Notes under the pieces: generated by a model | The model's input: the letters and a program-made list of their open reading frames with translations, nothing else | What the model was told of the DNA's origin: nothing | The model's database searches: none | Assembly (NCBI GenBank): GCA_011800805.1 | Contig: MPNW01000075.1 | Coordinates: 276,171 to 303,322, forward strand | DNA length: 27,152 nucleotides | DNA from: Hirudo medicinalis | Taxonomy: Eukaryota > Annelida > Clitellata > Hirudinida > Hirudinidae | Reading direction: 5' to 3' | Part shown: positions 9,246 through 19,707 of the stretch, piece after piece | How the letters are laid out: each line of letters begins with the position of its first letter | How positions within the stretch are numbered: position 1 is the stretch's first letter | Position numbers and translations under genes: made by a program

Positions 9246-10560
9246 GTTGAAATAATTAGCAGACGAGATTTCATTTTTTGTTGACGATTTGCTACTCAGT
9301 ATTTTTGTTTGGTGATGTGCAAGAATGTATATTTTAAAATCGAAATTCCCTTTTCATTCACTTTTATTTTATTTTATTTTATGTTTTCTGTTCCACAGTT
9401 TTACAGTCGCTGCGGTAAAATTCGGAAAATATGTGATTGTTTTAATTCCCCGCTCTTTTAGATTCGACGAAGAATTGCATAGAAAAGCGAATGGTTTGAA
9501 TCTGAACTGGTTTTTAGAAGCAGCGGAAGCTTAATTCTGTCGTCTATTTCTTCTCTATGCATCTATCATTGTGTTCTATTGTACCGAGTCAGTGACCAAA
9601 ACTTTATTGTTACGTAATTCTCTCATTCCCCTGTTGAATTTCAACGGGGTGCTAGAAATACATTTTTGTTTTCGATTTTTTTTTTTTTTTGCGACCTGGG
9701 CGGCCATTTTTTAATACTCGAATTTTGATTTTAAAATATCGCAATAAGAGTAAGTTTGAGGAAATTAATGAAAATCAATTAATTCTCTGTTGATTATGTT
9801 TTACAAATACCTCCGAAGAACATGATGATGTTACATAATCAAATATATTTTTTATCCACGTCTTCATTCTTTCCATCCTTCCAGCTTGGAAGGATTTCAT
9901 GCGAGATTTATGCCTATCCCTCGGATTAACCCTTTCTGTAGCAGATTTAACGGGGCTATGTTTTAATGTAACACAATAATGTAATAGGGCGTAAACGTAA
10001 CATTCAGATGTATTTTGAAAACATGGGATGATGGATACATATTACTAATGTAGTTTTACGACTAACATGTAGTTAGAATTACAGACTTTTGAGGTTTACT
10101 TGTCACAATTTGATTAAAACCATGACGATTTTGGGCCAAGGAGTCATGTCTTACCAATGAGTTGTTGCCTAACTAATGCTTCATAGATTCACTTCAAGGA
10201 TTTATAAATTTCCGAATATGGTCAACAATTTAGTTGCAACGATTATCGCTTCTACTAATTCCCAGTGATCCTGAGAAAGATCAATCATCCCTCAACTTGC
10301 CTAAATAATTCAATAATGAGGTCAGATTTTTAAGGAATTTAGCTCGCATTAAGTCAAATTAGGGCAACACAAGATAATCCTCCTTAGCATCGATGGATAA
10401 GCAATATTATGAATGTAATCCCAACGTGGTTTTCGACCTCAAAATTTAAAAATACAGAAGCTCAGATTTAAGAATATTTTAAAATTTGTCGGCTATTCGA
10501 TTTCTGGGTCAAGATTCTCCAAATTCCTCTTGCGCGGGCGACACTTCCCGAAACTAAAAA
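9246..10560. other. Intergenic region between the Eph gene and the minus-strand gene
   Basis: AT-rich unique sequence without trinucleotide tracts. A 69-codon open frame at 9325-9534 starts with a hydrophobic, T-rich stretch resembling a signal peptide, but I see no support for it as a gene. The segment near 9690-9705 (gggcggccatttttt) contains a YY1-like core on the minus strand. Nothing else can be supported. Confidence 0.4.
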
Positions 10561-11259
10561 CTACATGGCGACCAATCTTGGGGCGTCTATTGGAGGCAGA
10601 TAGGTTGCCAGATGGGAATGGTTCTGTCTGGTAGAAGCGTTCCCGAGTCTATCGTCCTTGTTGGTGAGCCCTGTCTCCAGCATCCACCTTGGTCTGCAAG
10701 TCCAAGCGTTGTAGTCTCTAGAGTAAGTTGTCCGCATAGATTTCGTCAGAAGATCGTAAGAATTCCGCTTTTCTTCTGCCGAAATTCTTCTCTTTTGGAT
10801 GGCACTCTGTTTTTCTAAATTATTTTATGTGTTCTGATTCAATGATCGAATTCATGGTTTATTATTAGTGTTAATGCATTTCGCCGTGCAAGAGTTACAT
10901 TTATTTAGTTCATAAATGAGTAAATAATCTGCTGGATTTCTTGTCCATCAAAATCTGGCATGCGAAACAAAACAAAAAAAAAACGATATGTTTCACAAAC
11001 CATTTAAAAACGTTGTGCGAGTGTTTACCCCTCTGGCAACGCTGAAAAGACGTCCCTGAATGAGACGCTCACCTTTAAACACAATCTCCGGATCTTTCTT
11101 CTTTTCCATCAAGCTCAACGCAGATGATGTCCTGACAGTGCTATTGAGAGGGTGGATTTCTTTATTAGGGACAATGACCACTCCCCTGTGGGTACCATAG
11201 TTTCTGAATCCATCCTTACATATTTTCTCTGGCATCGGATGATCTCTATTGTGCTGCAT
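10561..11259 (-). CDS. Unrecognised two-exon gene, hypothetical protein
   Basis: Two minus-strand open stretches join cleanly: 11259-11029 (start ATG at 11259-11257, or 11235) and 10806-10561 (stop TAG at 10563-10561). The donor is GGG|gtaaac and the acceptor aaaacag|AGT, both phase 0, with a 222-nt intron. This gives about 158 residues; there could be further 5' exons. Exon a reads DGFRNYGTHRGVVIVPNKEI and then a lysine-rich MEKKKDPEIVFKGERLIQGR. Exon b reads KRRISAEEKRNSYDLLTKSM, TTYSRDYNAWTCRP and ends LATYLPPIDAPRLVAM. Composition is charged and Tyr/Arg-rich, with no signal peptide or membrane segment. The opposite strand of exon b is also open but gives an unconvincing Cys/Ser/Pro-rich translation. 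I do not recognise the family. Short, Tyr/Pro-containing proteins of this kind occur among axonemal microtubule proteins, but that is only a resemblance of style. Confidence 0.5.
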
Positions 11260-11905
11260 CGACAATATTTGCACTTACTATAAAGTTTTACATGTTGACT
11301 TTTTTTGGCTTGGTTATCAAACTCACATGAAAGCGTTCCTCATACCAATTTCCAATCAGAACTTGAGGAGAATATTTTGGGAGAGTTTTAAAGTTTTCGT
11401 CTTGGTAAGAATTGAACATCTTTCAGACTTAAAAGTTCGATTTTTCTGGAACAAACGATTCTAGAAGCATCGCTAAGAACATGTTTGTACAAGAACCCTA
11501 CCTTAGCAACCGACTTCATAAAGCTTCTAAATTAAGGAATCTAATACATTTTTTCTGTGAACATTTATTTTTATATTTTAAATTTAAATGCTAAAATAGC
11601 AAGACATTTATTAAAATATAATCGAAAATTACTTCATGGTAAACGCTTGGCAACTTTGCTTACGGTTACTCTGCTTGCATTGACTCATCTCCGAATAATA
11701 TTCTTCCGAAGATTGCTTTGTTTTGAGTCGGACTAATCTCACAAATGGTTTCCGATGTGTTTTAATTTCTTTTAGTTTTTTAAGATAATGCTATTCTTGT
11801 TGGAATTTCTTGATATTTAATGTTTGTTGGTGATGCGAGAACTCTGTTAGTGTGTTTAATGGAAATTGAAAATGCGGTGATGCACTGGTGTATTTTCTAT
11901 AACAG
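11260..11905. other. Head-to-head interval and putative first intron of DYNLRB
   Basis: Lies between the divergent unknown gene and the first certain DYNLRB exon, so it should contain both promoters. A possible initiator exon ending ATG|gtaaac is at 11636-11638. No clear TATA box is seen. Confidence 0.35.
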
Positions 11906-13389
11906 GCTGAAATTGAAGAGACCTTGAAAAGACTCCAAGCTCAGAAAGGAGTCATTGGCCTGATCGTGATTAACAGTGAAGGTAGAATTTGGAGTGGTTT
12001 ATCACACAGACATTAGTCTAGTTAAACCATTATAAATTTATGTTATGCTAGGTAAACTTAATAAGTTTGATAAAAATTTTGGTTAAAGTTGATAATCAAG
12101 TTAAAATTACAAATTCTTAATTTCTTACAGGCATTCCAGTCAGAACTACCATGGACAATGCAACAACTGTTCAATATGCTAGTCTTCTGCACAGCCTTGT
12201 TGCAAATGCCCGGAACTGCGTCCGCGACACTGATCCGCAGAATGATCTGACGTTCCTGAGAGTGAGATCCAAGAAGCATGAGATCATGATTGCACCAGGT
12301 CGGTTGCACTTCCCTGAGCTTCAGTGTATGTCCGACGCAATTTCTAAAATTCACGATCTAAAAGTCATCTTTTTTAACCAAATTTATGAATTAGTGTTTT
12401 TTGATCAAATTCTTGTATCAAATATTTGATGGCTTATTAAAGTATAAGGACCTAGTTTTGCCATTCAGCAGGTAATATCAAATAATAATCACTGGGTACG
12501 AGCAGCCTAAAAAATATTGACATGTTAAATTGACTTTTAATTGTAAAAACTCTGTAAAAATTCGAGATAAAGTGATAGATTAAGAAAATTAAGTACATTT
12601 TGTTTTTTTATTTAATTTGTTGTTATTCCTTTAAGTCTTCACTTCTGAATCGGTCGCTTCTGTTGGGAGTTCAAATCCTAGCCGCTCGCAAGAGTGTTTC
12701 CATAACTAAACACGATAACTTTACGTCCGAATCGGTTGTTCGGCTGCAAAGTTTAAAGTTTTAGATATTTAAGAATTGCGTCAGTTAAAGTATGGAATTG
12801 CCATAATCGCTTACTTCACATGAATTGATTTTTCAATGCTTAAATACTTTGTGCATTCCTTAAATTTAGGGTATTTAAAGGTGTATATTATCATGTACTC
12901 ACATGAAAGAGTTTTAACAGACTGCATAATTTATCAACTTTTCTTAGATTTAACAAGCTTTTCAATAAAATGATTTCTTTTTGTGATATTGAAATGTTTA
13001 GTAAACTTAATGGATTTGCACTCCAATTTATAATTATATTTTTTTTTATATAAAACCATATGTCAAATTATTTGCTTATTTTTTGCCTCCAATTTTTAGC
13101 CAGGAGAATGGATCTCCTAACATTAAACGAGCTGCGTTTGTTTTACTTATGCAAAGGGACTTCTTATTTATTAACAGTTATCAATGCCTTCATTTACAAG
13201 TAGTAAGATGGATAGAAACTCTTGCGAGAATTGAACTCCTGCCGGAACCACACCAAAACTAAAGCCTCGAACGCTCGACCGTCGATGCCCTATTAAAATT
13301 CATTTATTTCTCTGATTGCAATGATATCTCGTTTTCTCTTTTCAGATAAGGACTACATGCTGATTGTCATCCAGAACCCCAGTGAATGA
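11636..13389 (+). CDS. DYNLRB: Dynein light chain roadblock-type (DYNLRB)
   Basis: Certain coding exons are 11906-11981, 12131-12298 and 13346-13389 (TGA). They encode 95 residues beginning [20 protein letters not shown] and ending [13 protein letters not shown]. Between them lie [20 protein letters not shown], the [20 protein letters not shown] stretch and the Asp-Lys-Asp that starts the last strand. The match to animal DYNLRB1/2 is near end to end, and with an initiator Met the length is 96, the family's usual size. The roadblock/LC7 homodimer binds the dynein intermediate chain and helps assemble cytoplasmic and axonemal dynein. Splice phases are 1 and 1. The initiator must lie in a separate upstream exon, because the residue before Ala is spliced off at ataacag|GCT. 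The best candidate is ATG|gtaaac at 11636-11638 in phase 0; this assignment is uncertain, while the other three exons are not. Confidence 0.95.
12661..12703 (+). repeat. tRNA-derived SINE-like fragment, copy 1
   Basis: GGGAGTTCAAATCCTAG resembles a polymerase III B box with a short T-arm-like stem, followed by CTCGCAAGAGTGTTTCCAT. A second, inverted copy shares the B box and the downstream CGCAAGAGT motif. No convincing A box is seen upstream, so this is a fragment. Confidence 0.35.
13205..13293 (-). repeat. tRNA-derived SINE-like fragment, copy 2
   Basis: On the minus strand GGTCGAGCGTTCGAGGC resembles an A box (Leu/Ser type). Some 30 nt further, GAGTTCAATTC resembles a B box, then TCGCAAGAGTTTCTAT as in copy 1. 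The T-stem does not pair well, so it is not a functional tRNA. Confidence 0.4.
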
Positions 13390-13597
13390 GTTTGGCTCTT
13401 AAACCCCTCCGTGGATTGTACATAGCATATAAATTATCACTTGGTGCAAACACTTGGTGTCTCACTCACGCAAATTCATTGGTTACTGGCAAAATGTGTT
13501 TAATTCAGTCAGCTTTCAATCTAATTATCTCCATTAAGTTGACACTCCTCAGACTTAATCAGCTTTTACGTCGTGATTCAGAGTTAGTTCTTATTCA

Positions 13598-13603
13598 AAT
13601 AAA
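13598..13603 (+). terminator. Polyadenylation signal of DYNLRB
   Basis: AATAAA 209 nt after the DYNLRB stop codon, followed by a G/T-containing stretch (ttggtggatgg). Confidence 0.5.
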
Positions 13604-14182
13604 ATTGGTGGATGGATTCTCGTTACAAATGCCAGAGTAGTCTGGAGTTGACGGGCTGGTCACGTAATAATGGTGGCAAAATGAATTTTGTGAGGCGGCA
13701 GGACGTAGTAGAATGATTCTGTTGGGTTTGAATTTTGTGTTATCGGGGCCACCACCATCACTGCCAAACGTGGTTCGATGTGTCGGTCGTTTAATCGATT
13801 GGTTATATATGGTAACTATTCGTAAAAAAAAATTCTGATAAAAGGTGATAACAAAGACGGTGAAATGAAAAAATGTTTATTTTTAAATAAAAAAAATCGA
13901 CTATTTTTTCAACCTGCCATAACATGAATCAGATCTGAATTCCGTGTAGGATCTCCTTTATCGTCGAGCCTTAACCTTTTGAGTAGACTCTGTTGACCTC
14001 GCTTTTATCCGGCAAAACGTGGAATTTGGAAAGTTTTATGAGTTTTGCCATGTCCAGTGCGTATAAATTTCTTTTTACGTCGCTGCATTACGGCAGTTGT
14101 TTGCAGGCCATGGTTTCATAAGATAAAAGCCGGACTAAGGCTTAGTCGATGTTGTCAACTAATCGTGTTATTAACGGTGACG
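13604..14182. other. DYNLRB-B55 intergenic region and B55 5' region
   Basis: Unique sequence with no supported coding exon. A TATAAA at 14062-14067 sits about 120 nt upstream of the proposed B55 start codon and is a possible core promoter element. Confidence 0.35.
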
Positions 14183-17100
14183 ATGAAAGGTCTGAAATAA
14201 GTGAAACAAATAATTAAACGAGATAGGACAGTTCTGGCGTTTATGCTTATCGACATGCATTGATTCGAAAAATGATGATTTGCTTTCAAATAAGAGCTTA
14301 AATGATAATCACTTTAAATACATTCGTTTAAAATGTTAAGCAGACATTGGGGATCAACGGTGGTATTTCTCACAAGTGAAAGGCTCTTCTGAAGATGAAG
14401 TCGCTGATGGTAAATTATTTGAGGAGACCAAATTGATGGACACGAGCATGTGACACTCTGAAATGTTTTCAGCCGATGTCATCTCATGTGTGGAGTTTAA
14501 CCGTGATGGAGAACTTCTGGCAACTGGAGACAAGGGAGGCAGAGTTGTCGTCTTCAAAAGAGAAGAGCATGTACTGGAAATGTTTTGTTATTGGCAATGT
14601 CTTTTCTATTGTCAGAGCAAATTTGTAATTTGTCACTGGTTTTGTAGTCAAAGAGCTCGGACAAGTTGGCCGAATACAGCGTCTACGCGACATTCCAGAG
14701 TCACGAGCCGGAGTTTGACTACCTGAAAAGCATCGAAATCGAGGAAAAGATCAATAAGATACAGTGGCTCAAACATTCCAACCCTGGTCAAGTTCATCTG
14801 CTAAGCACGAACGGTCTGAGTTTGAAATCCAATGTTTTTGATGTTTTAGTGCATTAGTACGTGATCTGTCTAAAAGCCTAAATGCATTAGAATTATATTC
14901 TTATATGCAAAAATAAATAGAATGAATCCTACCAGAATTAATATCTTCTTAAGCTTTTAATCAATTGAAAAACATTATTATTACAGATAAAACAATAAAA
15001 TTGTGGAGAGTAGCAGAGAGGCACAAGGAGCTGGATGGAGGGATGAATCTTCAGGATGAGTACGGTCAAATGAGAGATCCCCAGAGTGTAACCTCTCTGT
15101 CGTTACCTAGATTCCAGGACTTGTCGTCAGCCTCCGTCCAGCCGAACGCCAGGAAGGTCTTTGCCAATGCCCACGCCTATCACATCAACTCCATCTCCGT
15201 CAACAGCGACCAGGAAACGTTCATCTCTGCAGACGACTTGAGAATCAACTTGTGGCATCTCGACATCACCAACCAGAGCTTCAGTTAGTTCGATTTTTTC
15301 ATCTATTTCTGTCTGCGCATCGTTTCTGCGTTCGATGCGTTCGCGTGCTCGGAACGAATGCCGACGTGACTGTCGTTCCCCGAGCGGTGTCGTGAGGTCG
15401 TGGAATCACCAGAGAGGACGATTACCAGTAGTTCTTATTAGTCCTACGTTCCTGTCTCCACGATCGTCGCCGTTTTGAAACACAAAAGCAATTTGACGTG
15501 GATTCAATGTTCTCAATGGAACAATAAGTTGCTGTGACCTGTTTTGTATAATGTCTTGTCTTCGAGGTGCAGCCCTATAGTGCGTTTTAAATGTCTTTGA
15601 GCTCAACGTCGTTCGTTCGTTGCAGCAACGTTCGTGCAACTGCTCGACGCCTCCACATTATATCATGCGAGAGTTTATGAATATTTGCACCGAACTCCCA
15701 GGTGCCGTCCGTCGACCGGATCCAAATTAGATCGAATTGCCTTATCGTATTTCTACATCTAGGATGTGCTCGACAGGATGTATTGTGTTGTTATAGTTCT
15801 TTGCTCCATGCAGAGATGCTCTAAATTGTCGATGCAGAACGACTGCACGACTTATTAGCCTTACGATCGACTCTAGTCATTCATTTATTCGTGCACCGAG
15901 AAGATTTTTAAGCTCGAAAAACGATCCCGTGTTTTTTCGACATTTCCGAGACTTGCACTCATTTTTTGTTTACCGCGTTAATGTTTTTGCGATCTGCCTT
16001 TGTTCGATTCCCTATTTGAAATCCGCCCGCAGTCTCATGCGGACGCGTTGTGCGTTATCGGCATCTTTCGGTAGAAATCGGATCGTGCGATGCTACTTGC
16101 TTCGGAAATGATGAAAACACGTTTTCCACACCGTTTCATCAGGCACGAACAGTGATTTCCGTGGGCTTTGAATTGACGTGGGGAAGTCAGTTTTCGTTCT
16201 CGTCGACGAAACCTCAACTGACTGAGCCATCAATTAGTTCTCAACTCTCCTCTTCTTATTCAGAAATACATCCTCGTGTTTTCGAACTAGGCTAATAAAA
16301 ATTCTCATTCGATGATTTGCCGTCAATGTGGATTTTATTAACCATTAGCATCGCTCGGAGTCCTGAATCTAAAGTTCGAAGCCACTTAAAGCGATTTTTA
16401 ATTTCTACTTTTGCATTGCAGACATCATCGACATCAAGCCTGCAAACATGGAGGAGTTGACGGAGGTCATAACGTCCGCCTGCTTCCACCCGACCGAGTG
16501 CAACACCCTCGTCTACGGCAGCAGCAAGGGCACGCTGAGGCTATGCGACCTACGCAGCCAGGCCCTTTGCGACCAGCACGTTAAGTGTCAGTACGTTAAT
16601 TGTCGACATCTCGATCGGACGTCTCGCGATTAATTCCGACGGATTTCCTAATTTTTCTATCGATCAATCAGTGTACCAAGACGTTGCCGAAGAAAACTCC
16701 AGCTTCTTCACGGAGATAATATCGAGCATATCCGACATCAAGTTCAGCAGCGACGGGCAACAGGTCGTCACCAGAGACTACCTGACCGTCAAAGTGTGGG
16801 ACCTGAGGAAGGAGTGCAGGCCGGTCGAGACCTACCAAGTTCACGACTACCTGAGGAGCAAGATGTGCGCCCTCTACGAGAACGACTGCATTTTCGACAA
16901 GTTCGAGGCCAGTTGGAGCCACAACGACAGGTGGGAGTTCTGCTTTTTCTGCGTCGTGATTTCTCGTTGTGAGGCGACAAATTTTTTGCTCACTTGTGGG
17001 TGAGTCGTTCGAAATGAATGCACACAGATTGATTGATGATTCTAGTTTTACTGCATTTTAAATTGCAATCACATTCTCTCGTCAAACTCATAGTTTCCCA

Positions 17101-17924
17101 TGTTCGAGTGGGTTCATAAGTGCGAACGTCCTGTAAATTTTAAAAACCCGTTGTCCCGAACTTTCAATTTAAAAATCATTTCTTTGTCGTAATTGCATTA
17201 TCCTGCATCACTTGCTGATTGGTTCGCCCCCGCATGTAATTATGTTAACCCTGCTTCTGTTCATCGTCACATGATATTTCGTCGCGGGCTTTATTCAACC
17301 ATAGTTTGACATTGACTTTTAGGCGATGATGATGATGTGATGAAGAGAATTATCATTCGCTTTGTCATCTTTACTCGTTGTTCACTTAAGCTACTTCAGG
17401 GCCTTTAGACGTCCCATTTACAATAGGCTTGCATTTCTTTACATGATTAATTTCTCATGTACATTGAAAATAATTTATTTTATGGAATGAAACAGAAGGT
17501 TATTTTATCAAAGAATTTTACTCTGTTTCACAGATGCCTGCTGACTGGCTCTTACCACAACTTCTTCCACATCTTTGACCGTAGCACAGAAAAAAATCTG
17601 ACATTCGAGGCCACCAGAGAACTGCAACAGTCTGAGCCAGGAGACCAAGAGATCGACCAGAGACCCCCTGAGAAGAGACAGCCGCTCGAAGAGCAGCGCA
17701 CCAACCGGCTCTTCCAGGTGAACATCTCGGCAGACCAGATGATTCCCATCAAGCCCAAGAGGGTCTCCATAAACTCTGGTAACACTGGAAAGAGGAAAAG
17801 GAGCGACGTTCCGGTCGACTCGCTGGACTTCAGCAAAAAAGTCCTCCACTCCGCCTGGCACCCCAGGGAGAGTGTCGTGGCCATCGCCGCCACCAGCAGC
17901 CTCTTCATCTTTTCAGCCAAGTAA
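14183..17924 (+). CDS. PPP2R2: PP2A regulatory subunit B55 (PPP2R2 family)
   Basis: Exons: 14183-14189 (proposed start, ATGAAAG|gtctga), 14344-14409, 14473-14570, 14648-14813, 14987-15283, 16422-16586, 16672-16930, 17534-17924 (TAA). All phases agree; the product is about 482 residues against about 445 for animal B55. Hallmarks in order: [172 protein letters not shown] and [15 protein letters not shown]. The family is a seven-bladed WD propeller that recruits substrates to the PP2A core enzyme, notably in mitotic exit. The extra length is a roughly 30-residue Glu/Gln/Arg-rich insertion before IKPKR in the last exon; GKRKR follows it. The first, 7-nt coding exon is the least certain part. Confidence 0.96.
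15284..16421 (+). other. B55 intron, unusually CpG-rich
   Basis: This 1.14-kb intron differs from its AT-rich neighbours: for example, nine CG dinucleotides occur in 15301-15360 and about nine in 16021-16080. Open frames occur on both strands, but none resembles a protein I know, and there are no splice-like units. It could be an unmethylated regulatory segment, an insertion or a nested RNA gene; no tRNA or snRNA is recognisable. Confidence 0.5.
16931..17533 (+). other. B55 last intron
   Basis: 603-nt intron of ordinary unique sequence between AG|gtggga and tttcacag. A short GAT run is at 17325-17337. No exon or element seen. Confidence 0.6.
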
Positions 17925-18753
17925 TGATTACTTCGAGTTGACAGTCGAACGTCTTTTCTGGACCTCTTTTTTTTCTAATTTTTTTCTTTTTGGAATTAAT
18001 TTCCTGCTTTGATGTTTTGTATGACTAAAGGTAGTCTTAGGACCTTGACGATCACTCTGAGAGCAACTGCCGATTCAAATGCTCCGTGATTATTATTTAC
18101 GGAATCCCTGCCCTAGCGAATGATTTTGTGACACTCGAAATGAATACTAAAAGTAGCAGGAGCTGATGTCATCCTCATGACATGCTGACACTCATAATTC
18201 TGCTGTTTCTTAACTCTGGTCCAATTGATTGTAAGCCACACGAGTCGGTTTCGACGGACGATCGATCCTCGGGCTACTATCTCTGGTGAACCATTTTGTG
18301 TCCTTTCACATTCTCTGGCTCTGGTGTTTTGACTTGATTTTTATGTCCAGTTACTAGTATTTCAGGGCCGGGAATTTTGTTTTTCCCATTTTTTGTCACG
18401 TTTTTATGCGTCTTCACATGCCTTCATTTGAGAGCAGACGATTCGAACGAACTTGTCACGATCGCGTACAAAGGTATTTTTTGTATTTGATCATGTTGCA
18501 ATCACAAGTTAATGTTAACAAAAGACAGTGTTCCTCGTCTTCTTCAAAAAACTTGTTACTGGGAATTGATGAGTGAAATTTAAATTTTAGCACTATTTAC
18601 TAGTATTCACCAAACAAATCATTACTTTAAAACATAGTAAATTTGCATAACGGATATTTTCTTGTATCAACGATAACCTTATAAAACCAATCAGAATGAG
18701 TAATTAGAGGTCTTTTGCCAATAAATAAGAATAATTCGGTAAGGGTGATTCGA
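17925..18753. other. Convergent intergenic region (B55 and Ly6-like 3' ends)
   Basis: Should hold both 3' untranslated regions. AATAAA at 18720-18725 on the plus strand is too far (about 800 nt) to be assigned firmly to B55. No other feature can be supported. Confidence 0.35.
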
Positions 18754-19707
18754 TTAGTGCTTTACGTAGATGAAAACTAATGACGCTCCATAAGCTGTGG
18801 TCGTTATCGACAATCGTGGTCTGTCCGATCCGTCTTCGACTACGTAATCCACAAAGTCTATCAGCACGTCTGGATGCTGTCCTCTCTTAGTTCTCGCTCT
18901 CAGCTTTTTTCGTGGCATGACCTTTTGGTGTTCGTTGTCACCGATCGACCTCAATGATCTCACGGATGCCGAGTCATCGATGGTCAGACCTAAGAACGAG
19001 CATTCGAATCAATTAGCATGTAAGTGCAAGAAATTTTTGATTTGTGGCTGTGGAAGAAAGCTACAACAACAAAAAAAGAAAATTTGCAAGTTCTTTGATG
19101 ATAAAAGTTTACCGTATAGTTAAAATTGTTATCCTGTAGCAAGAGGGTGAAGCAATAGTAGATGATTAAGATAGATTAAGAACGATAGAGCCAACCTGGG
19201 AAACCATATTTATCAAATTGTCGGTGGATATCCGAGAAGGCGTCTTCGCTGTTGCAGCCGTCAGTATTGCAAAAGTAGAGAAGACCCTTGGTTGTCCCTA
19301 TTCCATCGAAATTTCCAGATTTCAATGAACATCCAGATTCAGTGAAGTCTGTCGGGAGTACATTCTTGATCTTAGTTTGCGCAGTGGAAACTTTCCACTA
19401 GCTAAAGAAATTATGTATGTTATTATTAGAGTGGTTATTACACAGATCTCGGTCTTCTTAACCACTACAAATAATTGTTACGTTATGTAATGTTTGAATT
19501 AGAGCATCCTGAATGCAAATTATTGATTGACTCACAACCCAGCAGCGAGGCCACGTAGCAGACGGATAGGTCGCTTTGACATTTTGCGAGGCGTGGTTCC
19601 CTGGACAACTCATTTTTGGTCTCGTAGCAGAGCAAAGAAAAGGCACATTGTGAGAGTTGAACTGTCATTATCAAACAGACTTTGATCTCTGATGCTTTGG
19701 ACATCAT
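18754..19707 (-). CDS. Secreted Ly6/uPAR (three-finger) domain protein with basic tail
   Basis: Minus-strand exons: 19707-19536, 19348-19196 and 18989-18754 (TAA), all junctions phase 1, 186 residues. Start ATG at 19707-19705 (a second Met follows). Residues 1-24 form a modest signal peptide (core VCLIMTVQLSQCAF). Then comes a Ly6-like domain: LLCYETKN, AKCQSDLSVCYVAS, ESGCSLK and YFCNTDGCNSE. The closing Cys-Asn and the CYV..GC spacing are typical of Ly6/quiver-like proteins. Only six mature cysteines are present (27, 43, 50, 64, 84, 89); the usual second Cys of CxxC and one of the paired CC are absent. Residues 92-186 are unrelated to the domain. They include PRKKLRARTKRG, with RTKR fitting a furin-type site, and end in a short hydrophobic run (YGASLVFIYVKH) that could act as a weak GPI signal. 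Exact function unknown; the family includes secreted or membrane-anchored modulators of receptors and channels. The exon 1 donor is either 19536 (gtgagt, preferred) or 19539, both in frame. Confidence 0.78.

Larger units (their letters stand above)
12299..13345 (+). other. DYNLRB last intron, AT-rich with two tRNA-like fragments
   Basis: The 1.05-kb intron is AT-rich and has no coding sequence. It contains two related tRNA-like stretches in opposite orientation, annotated separately. Confidence 0.6.

Noticed and set aside
9325..9534. Small secreted peptide gene after the Eph gene
   Set aside because: The hydrophobic start comes from a T-rich (ATTTT)n stretch. No polyadenylation, promoter or homology supports it.
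10612..10818. Plus-strand open frame opposite the unknown minus-strand gene
   Set aside because: Its translation has no protein-like pattern, while the minus-strand reading joins to a second exon at good splice sites.
16000..16030. tRNA gene suggested by a GTTCGATTCC B-box-like sequence
   Set aside because: No A box at the right distance and no cloverleaf can be drawn.
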